From the NCBI GenBank assembly GCA_009733575.1, contig ML769674.1, positions 18,835-82,834 of the forward strand: a DNA stretch of 64,000 nt. Reading direction: 5' to 3'. The notes under the pieces were generated by a model. The model was not told where the DNA came from. It did not search any database and worked only from the letters and a program-made list of their open reading frames with translations. This stretch comes from Gymnopus androsaceus JB14 (lineage: Eukaryota > Basidiomycota > Agaricomycetes > Agaricales > Omphalotaceae). The position numbers and the translations under genes were made by a program. This document shows positions 52,061 through 63,061 of this stretch, one piece after another (position 1 is the first letter of the stretch; each line of letters opens with the position of its first letter).

Positions 52061-53291
52061 TCACAACTTCCGACTAAGGCAATAGCAAGAATGATGAGGA
52101 AAAGAGAACAAGAATGAATTGAGGACTAGGAGGTATTGACGAGATTGAAGCTAAGGACTAAGCTATAGCTACAACTACTATATATACTAAAGTATGAACC
52201 CTAAGCCCTGTACCCTAACCATGCAGTAACAATGCATGAAATGATGAAAGACAACAAGTAAATGACAATAAGTAATGATAGGTTGATTGTACAAGTATGG
52301 ACATGCTAGCATGTGTTATGATCAGAAACAATCATACTCTGATTGACAGAACCTAATCAGTATAGCCATGCATTTAAGCAAGCACACACTTATATAGATA
52401 TATAAGGGTAAATAAAGGAAAATGATAAGAGATAATACCATGTGTCTGATAAGATAAGAATGTTCATAATGTTACCCCCTCTTTAGGACGTAATTTCCAT
52501 GTCGCTAATACGCCAAATTTTTGGCAAGACCTTGAGAATGCGATTCTTGACAAGTTTGCTTCTAGAGACGGTATAAGAGAGCTATAGTGAGCCTGAGCTG
52601 ATAGCTGTAACAAGTCTAATAAGTGTAGAAGTACTCGGACCAACAGAGCCACAGTATTGGACTGGATATTAGCTCTAAGTAGTTTGTAGGAATCCATAGT
52701 CTGGTAGCAGAGTCTCACTAGCATGTCAATGCCAGCACTCATGTAAAAGAGGTGCATCGCCCACATAGACTCAAGCTCAAAAGGATACACTCTGAAGACA
52801 AGTAACTCAGGAATTATGGAAGGATATGGACTTCGCAAAACAAGACAGAACCAATTCAAGTAGGCTGATGTTGAGATTGTCATGATAGCCAAAGGGTACT
52901 TCAAAGCTTGATACCAAGGAAGCACTAATAATTTGTTTGGCACTGAACAACAGATAAACGGCATATGCTGAAAAGAACAAAACAAGAACAGAAGGATTGA
53001 CAAAGCCAAGAGAGCATACATAGATCCTTGAAGTGACATGTACCAGGATCAGAAGGCATACGTGTCTGCCAAGAAATGGAAGAAACAATGCAAAATAGAC
53101 AGAGATTTGAGCTAGGAGAATAACACTGTACATTAGTTGGTGTTTTTCTGCATGAATATACTCCAGGGATATAGAGATATGGATATGGTTGGGAAGCTAC
53201 AAGGACAGAGAATGATAATACAAAGGAAGGAAAGGAGGACACAATAAGTTACAATAAGAAACAGAACTATGATGGGATTAGTGAGCATGGC
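52061..53291 (-). other. Unassigned transposon-like stretch with a 191-codon open frame
   Basis: The minus-strand frame 52464-53039 is rich in Leu, Tyr and Ser and ends FGVLATWKLRPKEGVTL-stop. That ending resembles the final residues before the LTR in basidiomycete Ty3/gypsy polyproteins, but no integrase, chromodomain or other domain is visible. The sequence from 52061 to 52460 is AT-rich and may hold LTR remains. Function not assigned. Confidence 0.3.
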
Positions 53292-53335
53292 CATTCCAGG
53301 CTACCACAATTTATATCATGTTAGATAGGCCAAAG

Positions 53336-53983
53336 TCACACCGCCAATAATTATGCTTCAGCTTGGCTGAAGCATAATGGGAAATAAATTATTTCAATCC
53401 CTATATGAAGTGCACTTTTTCAGAAAAATGTAGAGGTTGTATATTTCAATAGAGCAATGAATAAATTAAATTCTGACATTCTGAATTGAGAACTTTATAT
53501 AGATGTGCGAAAGAGAAGGTTTCAATTGGACTCTGGAAACAATAGATTCAATGTGGACTTGAAATCCCTGCTTTCACAATAAGAGTGAAAGTAATTGTTT
53601 CGAAGAACAATTCAATTTTCCACTGAAATATTGCTTTTCGCTGTGCGGTTTGGCAGCGGCCCGGATCGGCCCGAGCATCGAAGTATTGTCTTTCGGGAAC
53701 GAGCTGAAAGGTTCTTCGAAATAGTTGCTTTCACTCTTATTGTGAAGTAAAAGTACTCAGTCCACATCGAAACTATTGCTTTTAGAGCTCAATTGAAAAG
53801 CGCTCTTTTGGAAGTCTGTTTAAATTTCAAAATTCAGAGGTTCTAAATGTAATTCCTTTGTAAGTTCATTGAAATATTTATTTTATATACTTGTATGAAA
53901 AAGTACATTTATCTTATGCATTGAAATAATTCATTTCTCACAGTACTTCAGCCTGGCTGAAGTATAATCATTGGCGGTGTGAG
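53336..53983. mobile_element. Foldback insertion within element A
   Basis: Ends TCACACCGCCAAT and ATTGGCGGTGTGA; imperfect inverted repeats extend 60-110 bp inward (ATTATGCTTCAG, GAAATAAATTATTTCAAT). Element B keeps the empty site (CCAAAG|TGTAAC at about 60871-60882), which proves insertion. Only a single duplicated G is evident as target duplication. The centre (about 53640-53690) is CpG-rich (GGCCCGGATCGGCCCGAG). Confidence 0.8.
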
Positions 53984-54385
53984 TGTAACAATCCAGTATC
54001 TAATATGAAGTAAATCCACAGGATATCCAGGGCCATGGATTCCAGGGCACCAGGACCTCTGGCACCTCTGGATTCCATGTCTCCTTAGTATTGGCAAGCA
54101 AATAGGTATTGATCCCATCAATAATCATGTGACACTGTCACACAGTACAAATTGAAATTTTTGAAATAGTAATTGATCATTACAGTGATGACTTTGTCAT
54201 CTACACCGAGCAACCTATCTCTGCTGATGCCATCAGCACTCATGTGACACTGTCACACAAACTATAAATTAAGCTTTTGATTACTATGAGGATGGATCCC
54301 AGAAGGAGATCTAGGATAAGGTAAACTGTATAAGTAGTGTGACAGTGTGACATGTGTCACATGACAAAAGTCGGGCATGAGGTGC

Positions 54386-54571
54386 CATGGATTCCATGGA
54401 CTGGTACATTTACTAGTTCATGGATTCCATGGAGTAGTAAATACACTAGTTCATGGAATCCATGGACTACTAAATGCACTAGTTCGTGGATTCCATAGAC
54501 TAGCATATTCATTAGTTCATGGAATCCATGGACTAGTACATTTACTAGTTCATGGATTCCATAGACTACTA
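54386..54571 (+). repeat. 33-bp satellite of element A (about 5.6 units)
   Basis: Units of the form TTCATGGATTCCATGG + ACTAGTACATTTACTAG. Each unit contains CATGGATTCCATG or its complement form CATGGAATCCATG. Fewer units than element B. Confidence 0.85.
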
Positions 54572-55069
54572 TTAAAAGTCATGTACACTGTAGGCTGCAA
54601 ACCCATCCTATGAATATTTTCATTATTTTTCATGATTTTTTCACTAATTATGGCACCTCATGCCCGACTTTTTTTCATGTGACACACATGTGATACTGTC
54701 ACACTACTTATACAGTTTACCTTATTGCTAGGTCTCCTTCTGGGATCCATCCTCATAGTAATCAAAAGCTTAATTTATAGTTTGTGTGACAGTGTCACAT
54801 GAGTGCTGATGGGATCAGCAGAGGTAGGTTGCTTGGTGTAGATGACAAAGTCATCACTGTAATGATCAATTACTATTTCAAAAATTTCAATTTGTACTGT
54901 GTGACAGTGTCACATGATTGTTGATGGGATCAATACCTATTTGATCGCCAATACTAAGGAGACATGGAATCCATGGCCCTGGATATCCTGTGGATTTACT
55001 TCATATTAGATACTGGATTGTTACACTTTGGCCTATCTAACATGATATAAATTGTGGTAGCCTGGAATG

Positions 55070-56050
55070 ATAAATAGATGGATTGAGGAGATTAGAAGAT
55101 ACCACTTCACGTTAGTTCATGTAAAGGGAATCACACATGGCCCAGATGGACTTTCGCGAATTACTCCAGGAGGATGGCAGCCACCAAGGCCCCCACTTGA
55201 TCCAGAGAGTTATGAAGAGGTTGATGATGGGAAACCCGTAAAGTTTCGTATGGGAAACGGGGTAATGGAAGAACCATACAATTTTGAACAGTTTAAGCAC
55301 AAAATTGATACGCGAGGAGGATACCTAGCAGAAATAGCTACGTCAATCCAGGACTTTGAGGATGATGTGCAAGAAGAAGCAGATGAAGAGCATGAGTTTG
55401 AATTAACACGTGCTCACATTTATGAACAGAAAGGTCAAGCCCTTTCTGTATTCCAGAAATCCTTGATTCTAGAACCAGATGAGGATTTCAAAACTAAAAA
55501 TCCATGTATGGAAAAACACAGGTCAGAAGCTGGGAATACATTAGATCAGCTTATCCCATGGATCAAAGACTGGCATAATGCCTCTCAAAGCGAGAAATTG
55601 TCAATAAAGGATGATATGACAGAAAATGATTTCATGAAATTCATGAGGAAAACGGAAAACTTCTTCCTAAATGATGAAGGAAAATTGTACCATAGACAAA
55701 GAGAATTCCCTGACCAGCCACAATTAGTGGTTGATCGTGAGGATAGAATGGGAATGTTATATCAGGCTCATGATTGCTTGGGACACAAAGGAGTGTTTGC
55801 TACACAGGGGATTCTTGAAAAGAGATTCTGGTGGCCAGACATCAATAAAGATGTAGTATGGTATGTCAAGTCGTGCCTACCTTGCCAGCATTGCCAACTG
55901 CAGATGATCAAAATACCACCTGTGGTAACCCATACTCCCTTGTTATTCCAGAAAGTGCACGTGGATACTATCAACATGACACCACCTAGCAATGGATGCA
56001 AATATATTGTGCATGGAAGATGTGCATTATCATCAAAGAATCAGGCTTAG
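55070..56050 (+). pseudogene. Ty3/gypsy pol fragment (RNase H end to integrase zinc domain)
   Basis: Open frame of about 325 codons. RNase H C-terminus (WIEEIRRYHFTLVHVKG..GPDGLSRI), a long acidic linker, then the integrase H2C2 zinc domain (HDCLGHKG...RFWWPDINKDVVWYVKSCLPCQHC). Ends just inside the integrase core (VHVDTINMTPPSNGCKYI), without the catalytic D-D-E triad. The left side is cut by foldback element A. 56051-56594 has no gene; it holds a small imperfect inverted repeat (about 56225-56375, CAGGTACCTGCAG at both ends). Confidence 0.82.
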
Positions 56051-56594
56051 TTTTATCTAAACAGATGAGGACTGTCCATTATTTTTTAAACACATTTAAA
56101 CACTCTGTTTAAATAACAATTTCCTTCACATATGAGAGGGGAGGAGGAAGGTCTGGTCATGTGATTAATCATGTGACAAATCACTATGACTCACTAGCTA
56201 ATATCCAAAGGAAAAATCAAATTAATGATGGACATGAGTCCAGATCCAGAACAGGTACCTGCAGCTATTTGACCTGGGGATCCCGGTACCTGTTTCCCAC
56301 GGATCCGGCACAGGTCACAGGTCATCCTTTGGGATATTTTCAACGACCTGCAGGTACCTGTATATCTGGCATCAGCAGAAGTTTTATTAATTAAGTACTG
56401 TAAGTATTGAATAATTTCGTTGAAATTTGACAGTACTAACACTATTATTAGACTGATATCAGTCAATGTTGACTATACATAGTAGTACTATGATCTATTA
56501 TTGGTATATTTTGAGTACAATAGTACTGGCAAGCTAATACAATTAGTGTTAATAACTGTTTTCTCTACTTATAATGTATTGATACCCAATTTAT

Positions 56595-56940
56595 TGTTAT
56601 GACCCGACCCCATTCCCCAGACTCCATGACTTTGCACAACCTCCTAGACTTTGACCCATTGCATGCCCCTCAATCTCCCAATTTGGTCCTGTAACCACCT
56701 GTCAGACCCCTTTCTAGAATCCTGACATAACTACCACCATTACCGTACTACCATAACTATTTGTATTGTAACCATTTACTTCTTGCCCTTTTTGTACGAG
56801 CCCCCACCTATAAAAGGGGCCTCTAGTTTACTCTTTTTCCCCAGTTCTACTATTTTGACAAACTCTGCTTGACTCTACTCACTTTCTACCTTTTTTCCAG
56901 ACACATTACCGTTTACCCAATGTCCTAGGTATTCATAACA
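56595..56940 (+). repeat. Ty3/gypsy LTR G1 (probable)
   Basis: 346 bp bounded by TGTTATGACCC and TATTCATAACA (TG...CA ends with short inverted repeat). It has a TATAAAAGG promoter motif near 56811. A gag-like gene follows on the same strand from 57269. No partner LTR in the window. Confidence 0.6.
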
Positions 56941-57268
56941 ATGCTTTGGCATTGACTCCAATACACATATCTAATCAATCACATAACCATTCAATAACAA
57001 TCAAGGCCCTTGATTGAACTTTGGCATCACTCAGATTCTGGCCAAAGCTACCATCAATGACCTGCCATTTATAGCATGTTAGCACCCGTCAATACTTACA
57101 CTCGACATTGCCCCATCCAGTCTGCCCATGGCAATACACCTTACCGAGGTCTATTCTTAATAGACTAGTTATAACCTTTACTACCAACTATAGTATTAAA
57201 TGTAATACTTAGTCTTTAGGCAAAGCACAGTTCTAACATAATAGTAGAACTGCATATTGTCCAAACTA

Positions 57269-58500
57269 ATGGCAACATTGACTGAAACCAAGGGATCCCA
57301 TACCAATATCAATAACAACAACGATAATATTTCAACCCCATCTTCTGCTCACCACGTCCAACAACCAGATGGATCGTGGCACCGTAGCATGGAAGATACC
57401 AATACCCCTACACAAATAAATCCCAATACCATGGGAAAAACTATCGGAGGGACACCAGCTGCAAGGGAGGTATCTCCAACTCCTGCCCATACACTGCCTA
57501 CCCCTCCCGACATGCAACCAAGGATTGTAGCCAATAATGGACAACCCTTGGGAAGCCCTCTAGTACCTGGATCTCAAGATCCACGAATATTAGGAAATGA
57601 GCTCATGCGAGGCAATAATAACCAATTACCTCAACAAAGCAGACCTATCCCTTCATGGACAGACTCAATCAGATGAATAAATGCCAAGCAACACAATTGC
57701 TCAGCATCGTGGTCTTATACTCCCAGTAACAGGGGGAGAAACAGAGGAAGAGTTCTGCCACAGGACGGGCAACAAGACAGACATAGAGGATCAAGACAGT
57801 CAAGCAATGACAGCGCCTACTCATTGCAATCATTACCCGTCAATGCTCAAGGGTTCCCACCTCAAAACAACCCAAATTCAACCAACCAAAGTTGTCCTAC
57901 CCCTTTCGAGTCTACCCTGCGTAGGGCCCTTTGCAATGTCCAAACATCCTGAACAATTGCTCCTACAACATGGCTGATATGTTTGAAGAACATGCCAAGG
58001 CTAGGACACGAGGGGACACTTACGTCCAAGGGGAAGGTCGAGAATTTGTGAACAGAGTAGCAGAAAGGGCTATGATGTTCATCAAGGTTATGGGCTTGAA
58101 TACAATGTCTCCCAGTGATCCAGCAACCGCTATACAATTAGTGAGAGGGTTGGATAGATTGAACTTTAACAACATGCCAGCATACCTTGTTTGAAGACTC
58201 CAGGACCCGGAGCTATTGCAGGAATTTGATGTCCTTAGACAGTCTGTAAATATGGACAAGGTCTATATATTCTACCCAGATGCGGATCTAAACCCAGGAA
58301 GCATCAGCACTGCAGAACAGATTCGAAGAGGGATGCCCTACCATCAATATCAACCTATTAATCCCCCTACTCCTAGTGGATTGTTGACATGCTCAGATGG
58401 AAATCTAAACTCATTGGTAAACCTGGCCCCCGAAAATACAAGGACAAATCTTGACAAGATGAGCAACGAGGAACAAAGAACATTGCTGGAAGAGTTGCTT
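57269..58500 (+). pseudogene. Gag-like gene of gypsy element G1 (degenerate)
   Basis: ATG at 57269 (MATLTETKGSHTN..), an Asn/Pro/Gln-rich leader to a stop at 57674-57676. Homologous fragments continue at 57930-58194 (EEHAKARTRGDTYVQGEGRE) and, after a TGA at 58192, to 58500 (PELLQEFDVLRQSVNMDKV). Typical of the low-complexity Gag region of basidiomycete gypsy elements. Interrupted at 58501 by LTR G2. Confidence 0.5.
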
Positions 58501-59247
58501 TGTTATGACCCACCCCACTAACATTTTTTACTACTTAGTGCTAACACTACCTACATTACAAGTCCTAGCAAGGTTTTCCAGTAGAATACATGCCCGGAAT
58601 ATGCCGAGGCACTCAAATATAATACTTACAGCAATGCCGTAACCCCGGGCAATGCCCGAACCATCCACTATTATAATTGGCTGAACTTATCTACATTTAC
58701 ATATCATCTTATTATCTTATCTAGTTAGAAACACTATAAAAGCTGGGCTAAAATCCCTGTAAAGCCCCAGCTTGAGTATTTTGTCTAATCTACTTCTCTT
58801 TGAGACTACAGTCCCAAAGATATAGAGCTCATTGTTTGTTACATTGAAATCCGCTTGTTTTCATGACTCTAAACTACGTTTGATTGTTAATCGTAACGAT
58901 CAAACCCGCTAATTTCCGAGGATCCCTTGACAACCGGAAATCGGTCCATTGACCTATCTGATCAATCCGTTGATTGATCCCAAGTGCCCGCCATCGCGCC
59001 AACACCGACCCCGACCCTTTTAGCGCCGCTTACACATATTTTCCCACGGTAAGCGCTCAAACTATCGAATACTTATAATACTTATAACACTTGTTAAACA
59101 CCTTATATTAATATACTTTCTGTAGTCATTGTCTGCACAAGTGACCCACATTGTACATAGGTCTATTAACAAGCCTATCAACTAAATACTTACTCACTTA
59201 CTTACTTATTAATACTTTAAAGTAGTCTTTTAGATCAGTTCCTAACA
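58501..59247 (+). repeat. Ty3/gypsy LTR G2 (probable)
   Basis: Starts TGTTATGACCCACCCC and ends CAGTTCCTAACA (about 747 bp), with a CTATAAAAGCTGGG promoter motif near 58736. A presumed primer-binding segment TGCTTACCAACGAGCC follows. A different gag reading begins at 59376. Confidence 0.55.
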
Positions 59248-59375
59248 TGCTTACCAACGAGCCAGGACCAGTACAGGATAGTCCGAATTGGTCCATTTGA
59301 AAACAATCACTCGCGGACTCGGTTCAAAGTTTGGGGTCAAATCCATTTGTAGGAAATAATGCACTCCTATGAAGA

Positions 59376-60832
59376 ATGATGGATTGGCCATGGGAACTAC
59401 CCAATGTTACTAATAACAACAATATTTCAGTACCAAGGGAACAAATCAACCAATCTCAAAACTTACCTCCAGAAGATCTAGCTTGGTTAACAAACAATGA
59501 AGTCAGCTGGATTGCGCAAGCCAATGCTTACAACCCCCAAGTACAACCCCAAATATTTGCTGAATATAATTGGCAAAGGTTGGGTGACTCCTACCAACAA
59601 GCCCCAATGGCATGCATGACCGCCAGAAACAATACCCCAATGCCTGAAGCCCCACTAGGGATATCCCCTCATACCCAGGTGGTGCAACAATCAGGACCTA
59701 ATGAAAATCTCAGCCAAAACCCTGCAGGACAACCTACTGGAAACCTACAAGCAATGTTAACAAGAGCACAAGAAAATCAATGACAATACCCATACCCTCA
59801 AGGTCCCAGAGCTCATGTCGTGCAACCAAGTCAGCTTCTGAAATAGTTGAAATTACAGAGGAAGCAAGTAGAAGGGAAACTGAGTCAAACTCAATTTCTC
59901 AACAAGTAGAATGCGAGGAGGAAGAGGTTCGTCCTGAACAAAACTCTTGGCAGGAACTGAGATCAGGGGAACGTAACAATCGAGGTCTCAGCACGGATCA
60001 GCGGGACAGAACCACTGCATTTAATCCTGATATCCTGCCCCATTTCACAAGTAATAATAACTATCGTGATCCAAGAAGTGAAGGAGTAACTGGGATTTCG
60101 GGACAACTCACCCAAGAAGAGAAGGGTAAATGGAGGTGCGAAGCCGACCTCATCAATTTCACCTTGGGTTTCAATCAAATCCCAACAGCATTTGGCATGG
60201 ATAATAACGACAATGACGGCGATTCATTCCATTCAGCCTATTCTCACCCAAGAACCTACAACCAACCTACTCCTCCACCACCTCCACCACCCTCCAACCC
60301 GCCTTCCAGAAATTCACATCAGTCTAATCACTCTAGGGTAAATACGCCTCTAAGGATGGGAGGGGGCCCTCCAGGTCCAATGGGACCCCAAGGATATAAT
60401 GGCATGCCAGGAATGCCAGGGGCACCAGGAGCTCCGGGAGTACCTGGGAACAGAGGAAATGGAAATGGAAACAGCAATGTAGGAAGAGCTGCTAGAGAAG
60501 CTATTGCTTGAGAATCTAAGTTAGAAATTAGAAAACTGGACCATTTTGATGGTACCAATTGAAGATTGTGGAGAACTTTCATATCTGATTGTTACCAGAT
60601 GTTCACTGCTAAGCCTACAATTTACGAAACCACTGAATCAAAAGTTCAGTATGCTTCATCTTGGTTAACTGGAGCAGCTTACCATTATTACCAAAACTTA
60701 GTTGAACAAGAAATTGATAGAGGAATCGGAGGGTATATACCTGCTCTCCATGAATGGGAAGAATTCCTGGAATTATTTGGATGCCTGTTTGGTCTGCATG
60801 ATGAACAATTAGCTTCACAAGCTGCCCTGGAC
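59376..60832 (+). pseudogene. Gag gene of gypsy element G2 with collagen-like segment
   Basis: Three open pieces: 59376-59783 (Asn/Gln-rich), 59780-60511 (acidic, then PPPPPPPSNPP and the collagen-like GGPPGPMGPQGYNG..PGAPGAPGVPG), and 60526-60832. The last holds the retrotransposon Gag core: KLDHFDGTN-stop-RLWRTFISDCYQMF, ASSWLTGAAYHYYQ, EEFLELFG and ASQAALDHFR. Overlaps and a TGA at 60560 show decay. Cut at LDHFR by foldback element B. Confidence 0.75.
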
Positions 60833-62359
60833 CACTTCAGGCTACCACAATTTATATCATGTTAGATAGGCCAAAGTGTAACAATCCAGTATCTAATATG
60901 AAGTAAATCCACAGGATATCCAGGGCCATGGATTCCAGGGCACCAGGACCTCTGGCACCTCTGGATTCCAGATGTCCTGGATTCCATGTCTTCTTAGTAT
61001 TGGTGACCAAATAGGTATTGATAGTGATAGTGATGATGGTCTCATCTAGTCATCTGACAACCTATCTCTACTGATCCCATCAACAATCATGTGACACTGT
61101 CACACAGTACAAATTGAAATTGTGAAATAGTGATTGATCATTACAGTGATGACTTTGTCATCTACACCGAGCAACCTATCTCTGCTGATGCCATCAGCAC
61201 TCATGTGACACTGTCACACAAACTATAAATTAAGCTTTTGATTACTATGAGGATGGATCCCAGAAGGAGATCTAGGATAAGGTAAACTGTATAAGTAGTG
61301 TGACAGTGTGACATGTGTCACATGACAAAAGTCGGGCATGAGGTGCCATGGATTCCATGGACTGGTACATTTACTAGTTCATGGATTCCATGGAGTAGTA
61401 TATTCAATAGCTGATGGAATCCATGGACTAGTAATGTACTTGTTCATGGAATCCATGGACTAGTCAATGTACTAGTTCATGGATTCCATGGAGTAATATA
61501 TTCATTGGTTCAAGGATTCCATGGAGTAGTATATTCATTAGTTCATGGAATCCATGGACTACTAAATGCACTAGTTCATGGAATCCATGGATTAGTAAAT
61601 GTACTAGTTCATGGATTCCATGGAGCAGTATATTCATTAGTTCATGGAATCCATGGACTAGTAAATGCACTAGTCCATGGATTCCATAGACTAGCTAATT
61701 CATTAGTTCATGGAATCCATGGACTAGTACATTTACTAGTTCATGGATTCCGTAGACTACTATTAAAAGTCATGTACACTGTAGGCTGCAAACCCATCCT
61801 ATGAATATTTTCATTATTTTTCATGATTTTTTCACTAATTATGGCACCTCATGCCCGACTTTTGTCATGTCACACATGTCACACTGTCACATTACTTATA
61901 CAGTTTACCTTATCCCTAGGTCTCCTTCTGGGATCCATCCTCATAGTAATCAAAAGCTTAATTTATAGTTTGTGTGACAGTGTCACATGAGTGCTGATGG
62001 CATCAGCAGAGGTAGGTTGCTTGGTGTAGATGACAAAATCATCACTGTAATGATCAATCACTATTTCAAAAATTTCAATTCATACTGTGTGACAGTGTCA
62101 CATGATTGTTGATGGGATCCATAGAGATAGGTTGTCAGATGACTAGATGAGACCATCATTACTCTCACTATCAATACCTATCTGGTCGCCAATACTAAGG
62201 AGACATGGAATCCAGGACATCTGGAATCCAGAGGTACCAGAGGTCCTGGCGCCCTGGAATCCATGGCCCTGGATATCCTGTGGATTTACTTCATATTAGA
62301 TACTGGATTGTTACACTTTGGCCTATCTAACATGATATAAATTGTGGTAGCCTGAAGTG
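60833..62359. mobile_element. Large palindromic foldback element B
   Basis: Arms 60833-61346 and about 61840-62359 are reverse complements, with perfect termini CACTTCAGGCTACC. The centre is a 33-bp satellite of about 12.6 units (61347-61761) plus an 80-bp spacer. The sequence matches element A throughout but is not interrupted. Palindromes TGTGACACTGTCACA at 61090 and 61204 recur in the right arm. Both flanks are Ty3/gypsy gag-pol fragments, on opposite strands. No coding gene and no clear target duplication. Confidence 0.85.
61347..61761 (+). repeat. 33-bp satellite of element B (about 12.6 units)
   Basis: Alternating units of TTCATGGATTCCATGGAGTAG-type and TTCATGGAATCCATGGACTAG-type. Each carries a 13-bp inverted pair (CATGGAATCCATG) and an ACTAGT-like spacer. 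The period is a multiple of three, so both strands stay open through most of the array (as LVHGIHGLVNA-like 11-residue repeats); I read this as a by-product, not a gene. Confidence 0.88.
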
Positions 62360-62912
62360 CATTCTCCGGTAAATCTTGCTTAAACATTTCAATGACATTG
62401 CGATGAACATAGGATCCTTTTGCTAAACCACCTTCATCCTCTTCTAAGACTTTGATTTCACCCAGAGCCATATCAGCAATCTCGATCCATTGGGCTGCTA
62501 GAGGCATAGTTGCGTCAGGCAGATCAGTGAACCTATCCTTCCTTGATGAAACATCATCTGGGTTGGGTACTTCGTAGAGGAACTGACTGGCTTTCTGAAT
62601 TGGAACTCAAGAGTTCTTCCTGATCATCAGCTTTTTCAACTTAGGACAGAGTTCAAACATCTCGCCAGTTGTTACTGAGATTGGGGTTGAAAGAATCCGA
62701 TCAGCAACCTCCTCGACCAAACCAGGTTGATAATTCTGGCTCTGCAGCTTATATGCTGGGTGTGAAACCCGGTGCACGAAACGGATCTCGAACCAATGTA
62801 TCCCAAATGTCTCGCACCTAGATGTAGGTGGAGACCAAATGCGACCACCCAGGGTAACCGTGCCGTAAGGTGGGTCTGGACAGTAGTATAAGTGTTGTAC
62901 GGAACAGTACAA
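62360..62912 (-). pseudogene. Ty3/gypsy gag-pol junction fragment
   Basis: Minus-strand pieces VADRILSTPISVTTGEMFEL..CPKLKKLMIRK (the block preceding the aspartic protease in basidiomycete gypsy elements) and, after stops, MPLAAQWIEIADMALGEI..KQDLPENALQ. Truncated at 62359 by foldback element B. Confidence 0.55.
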
Positions 62913-63061
62913 GCCTCAGAGGTGCAAGGATCAGTGTACAGGCCACCCGCTGACGTAATCAGGAGGAAGCAGGTGGTATTGTGGTCCGACGACCAGAAAT
63001 GAGTGGGAGCGGATGGAATATGGGTGAAGGAGTGGTCCAAAAAGGTGTAATAAGTCCAAAT

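Larger units (their letters stand above)
53292..55069. mobile_element. Large palindromic foldback element A
   Basis: Left arm 53292-53335 plus 53984-54385; right arm about 54652-55069 is its reverse complement. Terminal sequence CATTCCAGGCTACC is perfect at both ends. Between the arms lie a satellite of 33-bp units (54386-54571) and a spacer of about 80 bp. A second copy is at 60833-62359. The arms repeatedly contain the palindrome TGTGACACTGTCACA (54128 and 54243). A 648-bp foldback element has inserted in the left arm (53336-53983). No transposase. It lies next to a Ty3/gypsy pol fragment. Confidence 0.82.

Noticed and set aside
56225..56375. MITE with CAGGTACCTGCAG termini
   Set aside because: Inverted similarity is short and imperfect and no target duplication or empty site is visible; noted only within the neighbouring entry.
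61464..61804. Open frames on both strands through the satellite of element B
   Set aside because: They follow from a 33-bp period in self-complementary units; no domain, no plausible start context, and the frames end just outside the array.
53292..62359. CRISPR-like array
   Set aside because: The regular repeats have no unique spacers, the host is a eukaryote, and no cas genes are present.
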